The notes beneath the pieces are model-generated. The model saw only the letters and a list, made by a program, of their open reading frames with translations. It had not been told where the DNA came from and did no database searches. A program made the translations under genes and the position numbers. Shown in pieces: positions 47,176-53,505 of a stretch of 53,505 nucleotides of DNA. This DNA comes from Blastopirellula sp. GTDB taxonomy: Bacteria > Planctomycetota > Planctomycetia > Pirellulales > Pirellulaceae. The stretch lies in contig NVWB01000023.1 of NCBI GenBank assembly GCA_002733575.1, positions 1-53,505 on the forward strand, in the 5' to 3' direction. Position 1 is the stretch's first letter, and the number at the start of each line of letters is the position of its first letter.

Positions 47176-47592
47176 TTACTTTGCGTCGGCTGTACTGGCA
47201 GCGGCAGCTTCATCTGCTGCTTTATCAGCGATTACCTTAGCGGCTGCTGCATCTTCAACTTTCTTAGCTGCACGCTCAACAGCTTTCGCGGCTGATGTGA
47301 TACGTGGATCGACGACGTCTTGCTTCTTCGTTGCTGCGTACACGATCTGATAAGGAATTTCTGGCTGACCAGCTTCCTTCAACATCGTATTCACTGCTTT
47401 CAGAACCAGGGAACGACTACCTTTCAATTCGGGATCACACTTGCTTACAGTTACATCACTTTCGCCGTAATAGTTGTCACGAATGAAGTCAGCACGTGCT
47501 ATACCATTTGGTAACGTAATCTTACCACTTGATTTTGCATCTGCCGTATCAGTTCCTTCCGTTGCCGCATCTACTTTTTTATCTTTAGCCAT
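47176..47592 (-). CDS. Hypothetical protein with Ala-rich tail
   Basis: The 138-residue protein starts MAKDKKVDAATEGTDTADAK (disordered), has a core ITLPNGIARADFIRDNYYGE ... SRSLVLKAVNTMLKEAG, and an Ala-rich helical tail (AAKAVERAAKKVEDAAAAKV). Its own promoter and terminator suggest a monocistronic, well expressed gene. The role is unknown. Confidence 0.65.
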   Translation of the reverse strand: MAKDKKVDAATEGTDTADAKSSGKITLPNGIARADFIRDNYYGESDVTVSKCDPELKGSRSLVLKAVNTMLKEAGQPEIPYQIVYAATKKQDVVDPRITSAAKAVERAAKKVEDAAAAKVIADKAADEAAAASTADAK

Positions 47593-47654
47593 CTTGCACT
47601 TACTCCTACTTTGGGTTAATGTTAATTACTTACTATATTGCTGAAAGAATGAAT

Positions 47655-47684
47655 ATTATATTACGACTCCTAAGGCAAAATCAA
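47655..47684 (-). promoter_or_regulatory. Promoter of the 47176-47592 gene
   Basis: On the minus strand TTGATT (47684-47679), an 18-nt spacer and TATAAT (47660-47655). The spacer contains GCCTTAGGAG, similar to GCCTCTAGGGAC in the 51051-51080 promoter. The leader is about 55-60 bases. Confidence 0.75.
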
Positions 47685-47698
47685 CGGTCAAATTGGAT

Positions 47699-47947
47699 TT
47701 ATTTTAGATGCCCCTGATAGAAGGTTATCGCCTCTAATACATAGTCGCGGAGAGCCTCAGCATCTGCAGCAGCTTTATCCATATGATCCTTTGCGAAAAA
47801 CTCTGCACTACCATAAATCTTAACTTCGATACGATTACCCCAGTTGCCTACGTTAATGCCAGCTGCAGCTATCGTACCTCCGTTATCATCATTCTCTTCG
47901 CCCTTGAAAGTTTCGCCTGTGACGAACTTAGCGTCTTTAATATCCAT
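47699..47947 (-). CDS. Hypothetical 82-residue protein
   Basis: The start is the ATG at 47945-47947 (MDIKDAKFVTGE), overlapping the preceding gene end by 11 bases, with GGGGTAAGAAGA upstream. The protein has a Gly-rich centre (NGGTIAAAGINVGNWG) and a helical end. No domain is recognised. Confidence 0.55.
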   Translation of the reverse strand: MDIKDAKFVTGETFKGEENDDNGGTIAAAGINVGNWGNRIEVKIYGSAEFFAKDHMDKAAADAEALRDYVLEAITFYQGHLK

Positions 47948-48215
47948 TCTTCTTACCCCACTGTCTGGAACTATGATTGTTCTCATGGTGTACACTGTTG
48001 ACAAGCTTTTTGAAGTCTATCTTCTTATCTTGACCGAAGACTCTAAGTGTGTAGCCACGATACTCCATTAGTAGTGTTCTTTCGGCATATGCAGCATCTC
48101 TTGGATGTATCTTAATGATAGTCGGCTGCGGATCAAATGTAAGTACTAATTTTACCTCAATCCATGCATCAAGGCGATCCTCTAGTGTTTCGGTTTCTTC
48201 TTCTTCGGTTAACAT
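47937..48215 (-). CDS. Hypothetical acidic 92-residue protein
   Basis: The ATG at 48213-48215 follows TAGGTGCTGCAT and the promoter at 48245-48274. The N-terminus is acidic (MLTEEEETETLEDRLD), and the middle beta-rich (VKLVLTFDPQPTIIKIH). No domain is recognised. Confidence 0.6.
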   Translation of the reverse strand: MLTEEEETETLEDRLDAWIEVKLVLTFDPQPTIIKIHPRDAAYAERTLLMEYRGYTLRVFGQDKKIDFKKLVNSVHHENNHSSRQWGKKNGY

Positions 48216-48244
48216 ATGCAGCACCTATTAATTATTGATAATTA

Positions 48245-48274
48245 ATTATAGCATACCATCATGCCACGTATCAA
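48245..48274 (-). promoter_or_regulatory. Promoter of the 47937-48215 operon
   Basis: On the minus strand TTGATA (48274-48269), an 18-nt spacer and TATAAT (48250-48245), followed by a 30-base leader. The 18-nt spacing equals that of the other two promoters of the AT-rich part. Confidence 0.75.
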
Positions 48275-48462
48275 GTGTCAGTTATTTTAATTGTTGCTAA
48301 GTATGCTATGAGCTCAGCTTGAAAAGCACTTATTTGCTCACTATATGAGCCTTGAGAGTGCTGTACGCCCTTAATACTGGCACAATAATACCCACGTTCA
48401 TCTTTCCAGGAGTATATTTCAATCGGGTTGATCGTAATTTTATGTGTATTACTCTTGCTCAT
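48271..48462 (-). CDS. Hypothetical 63-residue protein
   Basis: The ATG overlaps the primase-helicase stop (ATGA). The protein (MSKSNTHKITINPIEIYSWK...) has a short beta pattern and a helix (EQISAFQAELIAYLATIK). No family is recognised. Its stop lies inside the next promoter. Confidence 0.6.
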   Translation of the reverse strand: MSKSNTHKITINPIEIYSWKDERGYYCASIKGVQHSQGSYSEQISAFQAELIAYLATIKITDT

Positions 48463-50921
48463 AATTTAGGATCTCCTTCCTTTCGTGTGAGTGCAAACAT
48501 AGTTTTATTAGCACGTTTCTCTGCGCACTGGTACATGCCAATACCTGACTTGCAGATATTTGCGTGTTGTTTCATATAGTTACCCAGCTTCCATGCATTA
48601 GTAATCTGCTCATTTTTGATATGTACTTCATGCGCAGATGCCCACTCACATATCTCACCAGCAGAAAATTGCTTACCCTCAAAGTTGCTGGAATGTTCAC
48701 CTTTGTAATATTCAGCGAAGTCCTTTAATCCTGATAACGTCCAATCAGCACCAGTCATAGAGTTTTCGGTCTTAAGGTTAAGTGCTTTCGGTATCCAAGA
48801 TCCTTCTATTCCAAAGACATGTGCCATCATCATTAGTGCTTGCTCGTAGTTTGCAAGTCGATGCGTAGCCCTAAAGTCAAAGTCCCACTGCCTCTGTGCT
48901 ATGGATAGGTTTAAGAATTTATGTATGACAATCAGTTGATGGGCTATCCATCCAACTCGACCACCACCTAATGCCATCGTTCTTTTAGGCCAATTCGCAT
49001 CATGTCCACCAGTAGAAGCAATGGCTTCCATCTGGAATATCGCTGCTCTCTGCAATATATCCACGTTGTGGAAAGGTTGTGCCATACTAGTAATTGCAAA
49101 TGTGGCAGTCACAGGTAACGATGCAATTTCGTTGGTTGTATACAGTTTCCTGACTTCAATCCGTGGATCAGGCTCAGTAATTAGACGACACATCTCATCA
49201 CTTAGGCGTTGCTGATAGTCTTTTGAGTCTCCTTTGAACGCTACATTATCCAGCACAAAGAGTCCACCTCTACCAGTTACACCTGCATACCAATCCTTGA
49301 TATCTCTGGTCATGTTAGTCAATCGAGGTTTACCGCATATTATTTCTTGACGTAACCCGTAAAGTGAAGATTTGCCCGAACCAGCTTCCCCGACGATGAG
49401 TTCAACAGGTAATTGAGTACCATTCCATCTAAATAACCACGGCGAAGCATAAAAAAGTAGGGCTGCAAGAATCTTAGATTGTTCCTTACTTGCAGACATT
49501 CGACTAGTAGGTGTATCACTATCCACGGTAAAATTGAATCCATCAATGACCTCACTCCATAACATTTTAAGTGGCTTATCCACATCTTCAATGAGACGCC
49601 TTTCAACTTCTTTATGATCCAGTGGCTCAACTTGGTTTTGCTGGAATAAAATGCCATTTGAGCCATTCTCACATATGATGAACGGCCTCTCTGCGTGTGG
49701 AGTAACCATTACATAATGCGTGTCTGATAATTGGTATGCAATATTGTTTGGCATCTTTTCAGGCCGAGTAATTACCTTATGTGTGCTCGTTTCTTCCATA
49801 CCAGGTTCGCCACTGAACTGTGAAGCTAACCATTGGATTAACTTTACATCAGCTGGTCCAACACCATATTTCCTATACAAGTATCCACCGAATGCTGTAC
49901 CATGCAATGCTACTCTGGGGTCATTCAGGTAGACATCCATCAGAGTGTGTGTCTGCTCATCAAAGTAAAAGATATCGCCTGAATCCCTATTACGTAGACG
50001 TTTACCTTTAGATTCTAACTCCATAAGAATAGACAATGCAATATCTTGTATATCTTTACGTGTATGCTTACCAGATTGCAATTTTGAATTAATAAACAGC
50101 TTAGCATTAGGATGCTGTGGAAAAGCTGTGCGCTTCTTACGACATGCAGATATTAAACCACCGAGTTGTTTACCACTGCGTGCTACAATGTAATCGTCTA
50201 GTCCGATCTTTCTACCGTCTGAATAACCTGGTAAGACCAACTGGCGGATATGATCAATTGCTACACCTCTATAACGTAATTCATATCCTAATGCAGCTGC
50301 AGCTCTTTGTACATCATGCGCAACACCTTCTTTGTCGCTGTCGTATATGATAATGACACACAGCCTACGGCGTATTATAAGATTGACTAGGTCTTCGAAA
50401 CCCTCGGCAGTTGCGCCAGATTCTTGCATGATTAACTTATTAGTATCACCACTTGGAAGTGTGGCTTTTATCATCTTCCGCTGCTTAAGTTCGGTCAGTT
50501 GTGTATTCGCGGGTATTAAGAGATTCCTGACTCTCCAACTATCTACACCACCTAAACCTACGCAGGGCAGACCACTTGCTACAGCACTCGCAGCTTTCTT
50601 TTCACCTTCGGTAATGATTATATAGTCTGCTCCGGAATCAAGTAACTTGGTCAGACCTTTTGGAAAGTATATATGGCTGGATTCATCTTTTATACCCATA
50701 TACTTTACTTTGACAGTGGTACCTAACATCTTTATGCGGTAGTAAGGTATAGATTTACCCTTGATGTCAAAGTAGGGTATAATATATCCATCTGGTATTT
50801 GTCCAGTAATTGGATAACCTGTAGCTGCCAATTCTACAGGTGTAACGGCTCTAGCAGCAATATCATTTACTGTTAGACCTGATAAGGTAAGATCTTCTAT
50901 TGCGGAAGTACTGAGACTCAT
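48459..50921 (-). CDS. Toprim primase-helicase (DUF3854/D5-like)
   Basis: The 820-residue protein has an N-terminal toprim-like domain (GADYIIITEGEKKAASAVAS, motif EGEKKA at 105-110; later IIIYDSDKEGVAHD) and a C-terminal P-loop ATPase with GEAGSGKSS around residue 515 and GGLFVLDNVAF. No CHC2 zinc finger is present, unlike the left-hand primase. It would be the replicative primase-helicase of the AT-richer phage. It has its own promoter with an unusual structured leader. Confidence 0.85.
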   Translation of the reverse strand: MSLSTSAIEDLTLSGLTVNDIAARAVTPVELAATGYPITGQIPDGYIIPYFDIKGKSIPYYRIKMLGTTVKVKYMGIKDESSHIYFPKGLTKLLDSGADYIIITEGEKKAASAVASGLPCVGLGGVDSWRVRNLLIPANTQLTELKQRKMIKATLPSGDTNKLIMQESGATAEGFEDLVNLIIRRRLCVIIIYDSDKEGVAHDVQRAAAALGYELRYRGVAIDHIRQLVLPGYSDGRKIGLDDYIVARSGKQLGGLISACRKKRTAFPQHPNAKLFINSKLQSGKHTRKDIQDIALSILMELESKGKRLRNRDSGDIFYFDEQTHTLMDVYLNDPRVALHGTAFGGYLYRKYGVGPADVKLIQWLASQFSGEPGMEETSTHKVITRPEKMPNNIAYQLSDTHYVMVTPHAERPFIICENGSNGILFQQNQVEPLDHKEVERRLIEDVDKPLKMLWSEVIDGFNFTVDSDTPTSRMSASKEQSKILAALLFYASPWLFRWNGTQLPVELIVGEAGSGKSSLYGLRQEIICGKPRLTNMTRDIKDWYAGVTGRGGLFVLDNVAFKGDSKDYQQRLSDEMCRLITEPDPRIEVRKLYTTNEIASLPVTATFAITSMAQPFHNVDILQRAAIFQMEAIASTGGHDANWPKRTMALGGGRVGWIAHQLIVIHKFLNLSIAQRQWDFDFRATHRLANYEQALMMMAHVFGIEGSWIPKALNLKTENSMTGADWTLSGLKDFAEYYKGEHSSNFEGKQFSAGEICEWASAHEVHIKNEQITNAWKLGNYMKQHANICKSGIGMYQCAEKRANKTMFALTRKEGDPKL

Positions 50922-50952
50922 TATTATTCCTCGTTATTAACAAATCCTGCCT

Positions 50953-51027
50953 TACGGTGGTATTCAAGCGACTCACAACCGATACCCGAGGATGAATATC
51001 TGATAGGAATTGAACCTATCCACCGTA
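50953..51027. ncRNA. Structured leader with tRNA T-arm-like hairpin (candidate)
   Basis: In the 5' leader of the primase-helicase mRNA (minus strand) TACGGTGG and CCACCGTA (8 bp) close a 75-base segment. Next to the first arm is the hairpin GATAGG-TTCAATT-CCTATC (51002-51020), whose 7-nt loop follows the TTCRANY T-loop rule. A canonical tRNA cannot be folded: the T-like arm is on the 5' side and anticodon arm is missing. It may be an RNA element or a tRNA relic. Confidence 0.35.
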
Positions 51028-51050
51028 CGACAGAAATCTTTATTACCACT

Positions 51051-51080
51051 ATTATATATTAGTCCCTAGAGGCAAATCAA
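51051..51080 (-). promoter_or_regulatory. Promoter of the primase-helicase gene
   Basis: On the minus strand TTGATT (51080-51075), an 18-nt spacer with GCCTCTAGGGAC and TATAAT (51056-51051). It lies at the stop of the upstream gene and is followed by a leader of about 125 bases with the hairpins described at 50953-51027. Confidence 0.75.
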
Positions 51081-51358
51081 GAGTTGCAACTAAACTCTTT
51101 TTCCTGTTCATCAAACCATTCAAGGATCGTCTTGAAATCTTTACGATCCCTATCACGTCTAATTTCGTGAGTGAATTCCTTACAGAACTTGTTTATAGCG
51201 CGCCTTACTCTGGCAATTTCACCGCCATGTATATTCATAGGCATTAAGAAGTTACCCATGTAATAATACAATCGACCCTTTTGCATAGTATTTGCGCGTA
51301 CATCTGGAAGTAATGTAACATCATCACCCCACTGTGGAAACCCGTCATCTTTACCCAT
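51077..51358 (-). CDS. Hypothetical 93-residue protein
   Basis: The protein (MGKDDGFPQWGDDVTLLP...) has an Asp/Trp-rich start and a helical, basic second half (IARVRRAINKFCKEFTHEIR). It begins two bases after the previous stop. No family is recognised. Confidence 0.6.
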   Translation of the reverse strand: MGKDDGFPQWGDDVTLLPDVRANTMQKGRLYYYMGNFLMPMNIHGGEIARVRRAINKFCKEFTHEIRRDRDRKDFKTILEWFDEQEKEFSCNS

Positions 51359-51360
51359 GA

Positions 51361-51582
51361 TTACTCCTCAATTTCACTATCCATACATTGCTGTGTGATA
51401 CTATCACGCTGTTCATCACTTAATTCATTTGTAATGTCCTTAGACCCGAAGTATATGAATACATTTTGAATCTCTGCATCACATCCAGGATAGTCATCCG
51501 TCTGGCCTTCAGCAGGCTGATAATCGTAATATACCGTAATGCCTAACTCGGTGTCAAATTTTATTGTCATATCAAATGTCAT
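51361..51582 (-). CDS. Hypothetical acidic beta-rich protein, 73 residues
   Basis: Two in-frame ATGs at 51582 and 51570 are possible starts; the first gives MTFDMTIKFDTELG. The protein is beta-rich and acidic (YYDYQPAEGQTDDYPGCDAE). It overlaps the upstream zinc-binding gene. No family is recognised. Confidence 0.55.
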   Translation of the reverse strand: MTFDMTIKFDTELGITVYYDYQPAEGQTDDYPGCDAEIQNVFIYFGSKDITNELSDEQRDSITQQCMDSEIEE

Positions 51583-51742
51583 CTTCCCAGTCACATTCAT
51601 TACATGTTAGCTTATTCTTTACGCATGGACTACAAGGAGGATTACCCATATGACATCTACAACCTTCTACATCTGGAAACTCTAGCTTACCATCGCAATC
51701 AGACTCTGGACATGTATCACCTTCTTCGAACATTAACGCCAT
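51572..51742 (-). CDS. Cys-rich mini zinc-binding protein
   Basis: The start is the ATG at 51740-51742 (MALMFEEGDTCPESDC), overlapping the phosphoribosyltransferase stop. The 56-residue protein has at least eight Cys: CPESDC, CRCH, CSPC and CNEC. This is typical of a two-zinc ribbon. The role is unknown. Confidence 0.6.
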   Translation of the reverse strand: MALMFEEGDTCPESDCDGKLEFPDVEGCRCHMGNPPCSPCVKNKLTCNECDWEDDI

Positions 51743-52194
51743 GAGGTATTCTCCCACGGGAAGACATACCATAGATGGTTAGTCGTGCGATCTATGACAC
51801 TTCCATAGTAGTCTACAAGACCATCGAGGGTATGAGGTACATCAGTGTATGCTACAGCTACTTTTAAGTTACCTGAAAACACATCAGCGTACGCAGGTTT
51901 CACAAGACGCATTGTCTTACCAGAGTCACAGATGTCATCTACAATAAGGATATTCGTTTCTTTAAATGCCAGATCCTGATATTTAGGCATCACCGTATTA
52001 CCGTCACGTGTCTGCATCATCAGACAGTCCATAGGTACTTTGAAATGGTGACTGAACTTAACCGCCATATCGAGACCACCGCGACCTAAGCCTATAATAC
52101 GATCTGGGGTGTAATTATCCTCAATCATCTGACCAAGAACCTGCTTGTATAAAGCGTGTATGGTAGTGTAACCTACTCTATTCTGCTTGTTCAT
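51733..52194 (-). CDS. Phosphoribosyltransferase family protein
   Basis: The 153-residue protein has the PRTase PRPP-binding loop ILIVDDICDSGKTM (82-95) and an earlier PP-loop-like segment IIGLGRGGLD (33-42). It resembles small hypoxanthine/xanthine-type PRTases. It may salvage purines or act in nucleotide modification. The substrate cannot be read from sequence. Confidence 0.85.
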   Translation of the reverse strand: MNKQNRVGYTTIHALYKQVLGQMIEDNYTPDRIIGLGRGGLDMAVKFSHHFKVPMDCLMMQTRDGNTVMPKYQDLAFKETNILIVDDICDSGKTMRLVKPAYADVFSGNLKVAVAYTDVPHTLDGLVDYYGSVIDRTTNHLWYVFPWENTSWR

Positions 52195-52517
52195 TACTTA
52201 TCCCAAGGTGGTTTGTTACCACTATACAATTTACGTTTGTCTGGTTCAGGTATCTTCTTAACACCTGCATTCATTAATTTGATCAGCTTAAAGACGCCTC
52301 TACCCTCTTTACCCTTACGGACTATCCATTTGCCTGTGGAAGGCCAGAAGTCTGCTACCAACTCACCACTACCTACTATCAGATGAGCACCACCATTCTT
52401 TGAAGAAAACGGTATTCCCGTCTTTGTCAATATGTCAGTGGATGACTGAGTATTTGAAGCACGTTTAGTCTTCTTATACTCAGTCATATCTCTATACATG
52501 TCACCCATATCGCCCAT
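52194..52517 (-). CDS. Conserved-looking hypothetical protein, 107 residues
   Basis: After a Met/Asp/Lys-rich start (MGDMGDMYRDM) the core TKTGIPFSSKNGGAHLIVGS and ADFWPSTGKWIVRKGKEGRG looks compact and well conserved. Similar short proteins occur in phages, but I know no function. GGGGAGCATAAGTA precedes the ATG. It begins three bases after the previous stop. Confidence 0.6.
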   Translation of the reverse strand: MGDMGDMYRDMTEYKKTKRASNTQSSTDILTKTGIPFSSKNGGAHLIVGSGELVADFWPSTGKWIVRKGKEGRGVFKLIKLMNAGVKKIPEPDKRKLYSGNKPPWDK

Positions 52518-52520
52518 TAC

Positions 52521-52802
52521 TTATGCTCCCCTACTTCCGGTACAAGATGGAAAATTATTACATCCATAGAAGGTACCAAATTTACCTGTCTTTTTTGAAG
52601 TTCCTCCACCACACTTAGGGCAACCACCTGCTCCATGAGCCCCTCTGATATTCGAGACTACCTGTGGAATACCAATTGTTGCACCATGTTCATCAATGAT
52701 ACCTTCGTCATACTGTGTAGCTAGATCGGCATCCTTATATCTTTCATAATGCTCCAATTGAGCATCAGCCATATCTAGTGCATAATCAGCCATATCACCC
52801 AT
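52521..52802 (-). CDS. Topoisomerase-type zinc-finger protein
   Basis: The 93-residue protein has a helical N-terminal half (ADYALDMADAQLEHYERYK) and a C-terminal topoisomerase-I-like zinc finger: CPKCGGGTSKKTGKFGTFYG, then CNNFPSC. Such fingers bind single-stranded DNA. It may assist replication proteins. The start overlaps the preceding stop. Confidence 0.75.
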   Translation of the reverse strand: MGDMADYALDMADAQLEHYERYKDADLATQYDEGIIDEHGATIGIPQVVSNIRGAHGAGGCPKCGGGTSKKTGKFGTFYGCNNFPSCTGSRGA

Positions 52803-53100
52803 TATTCATCTCACTGGCAACTATTTCGCGAATGACATCTTCCAGTGTAGGTGGTTGGGGTGTTGCTTTACCGATATTACGTTCCTGTACATGAATACCG
52901 AATCCCTCTAGACACTTACGGCAAACATCCATTTCCATCCCGTCAACAAAATTATGTACAGATGAAGAATTCCGTACTATTCTATTTGAATAACATTGCG
53001 CACTGACACCTACACGCCATAATTGACCATTGAAGTCATCAACACCTTCGGTTATTGTCGTATCGCACTTGTCACACTTCCGAATTGTTTCAATACTCAT
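52795..53100 (-). CDS. Zinc-ribbon-like protein, 101 residues
   Basis: The protein begins MSIETIRKCDKCDTTITEG and has a second pair CRKC near residue 62. The C-terminal helix (PTLEDVIREIVASEM) is acidic. It is the last (rightmost) recognisable gene. The role is unknown. Confidence 0.6.
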   Translation of the reverse strand: MSIETIRKCDKCDTTITEGVDDFNGQLWRVGVSAQCYSNRIVRNSSSVHNFVDGMEMDVCRKCLEGFGIHVQERNIGKATPQPPTLEDVIREIVASEMNNG

Positions 53101-53505
53101 TGCATACTCCTGCCTGCTTCAGTTATTAATGAACTGCTTTCCGGCTACGCCTACTATCACACTGTGACGGGATACTCGCCAGCTCCTTGCTATCGCTAGA
53201 GCTATTGGTGATTTTTTAGCTGGGCACCATTTAAAGATACATCATAGACACTGACCACAGATATCTACTTCATCTACCCCAATCGCCTGAATGAAATCGA
53301 ATCATTCCACCGTACTAACAGATGAGGAATCGAACCTCCACACTGGTTAGGAAACACTCACTCGGTCGAATCCGCTTGTTCTGAGTACCAAATGTTATCG
53401 CGTGACTGCGCATTATCGCCTCAGCGGCAGAGTGTTTCCTAATTCTTAATCGCCAGAGACATCATCACCATTATGCGTGATTTCTTCTACTCCGGGGCTA
53501 GCTAT
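53101..53505. other. Gene-free end region with T-arm-like hairpins
   Basis: No convincing coding frame is present. Two hairpins with T-loop-like TTCGATT loops on the minus strand lie at 53289-53307 (GAATGA/TCATTC, 6 bp) and 53324-53338 (GAGG/CCTC, 4 bp). GTACGGTGGA precedes the first, as it does at 51021-51029. A long inverted repeat follows at 53347-53442. No complete cloverleaf could be drawn. These may be tRNA relics or structured RNA. Confidence 0.4.
53347..53442. repeat. 13-bp perfect inverted repeat with 70-base spacer
   Basis: TTAGGAAACACTC (53347-53359) and GAGTGTTTCCTAA (53430-53442) are perfectly complementary. On the minus strand the second arm is followed by CCA, as in a tRNA 3' end. 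The 70-base interior holds short GC hairpins but no standard D, anticodon or T arms. A tRNA-like RNA is possible but unproven. Confidence 0.6.

Noticed and set aside
53289..53442. Canonical tRNA gene
   Set aside because: T-arm-like hairpins and a CCA-like end are present, but acceptor, D and anticodon arms do not pair in the right order on either strand.

Overview
The window looks like phage DNA, most of it one tailed, long-tailed (siphovirus-like) phage of a bacterial host. Evidence is a full run of terminase, portal, capsid, tail tube, tape measure and lysis genes, dense gene packing with 4-nt stop/start overlaps, and many small unknown genes. No host housekeeping genes, rRNA, confident tRNA, CRISPR or integrase were seen. 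No host can be named from the sequence.

Layout of the GC-richer part (about 1-44,830). Positions 1-3,723 read leftward and carry small accessory genes, several with Cys pairs, a MazG-like pyrophosphohydrolase and a membrane protein. Positions 3,833-4,405 hold no gene but an array of TGCTAAC/GTTAGCA repeats at near-helical spacing, a candidate origin or master operator. From 4,406 to 6,604 small early genes read rightward. Replication and recombination genes follow as two divergent operons split at 12,524-12,563. The leftward operon has a Cro-like protein, GIY-YIG protein, DEAH helicase, Cys-rich protein, HNH nuclease, VRR-NUC nuclease and a DnaG-type primase-helicase. The rightward operon has a RecE-like exonuclease, a putative annealing protein, SSB, a coiled-coil protein and small genes. 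Three rightward promoters share one design and a palindrome. From 40,515 down to 17,982 the virion and lysis genes read leftward: fibre-like genes, terminase, portal, MuF-like protein, protease/scaffold, decoration, capsid, connectors, tail tube genes, a frameshifted tail chaperone pair, tape measure, tail tip and fibre genes, and a lysis cassette. Between 40,614 and 42,771 lies a cassette with a secreted protein, peptide deformylase, metzincin protease and an XRE regulator.

The right part (about 44,830-53,505) is visibly more AT-rich and has a different promoter style (TTGATW, 18 nt, TATAAT). It carries its own toprim primase-helicase, RuvC-like resolvase, HNH nuclease, DUF5664 protein, phosphoribosyltransferase and zinc-ribbon genes. 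It joins the left part at a 99-base sequence (44,728-44,826) that is identical to the very first 99 bases of the window. If position 44,727 is joined to position 1, a gene cut by the left edge closes in frame. The simplest reading is therefore a circularly permuted phage of about 44.7 kb (1-44,727) followed by a piece of a different, related phage connected through a shared k-mer. A true gene duplication is the alternative. Functions below come from motif reading by eye; no database search was run.
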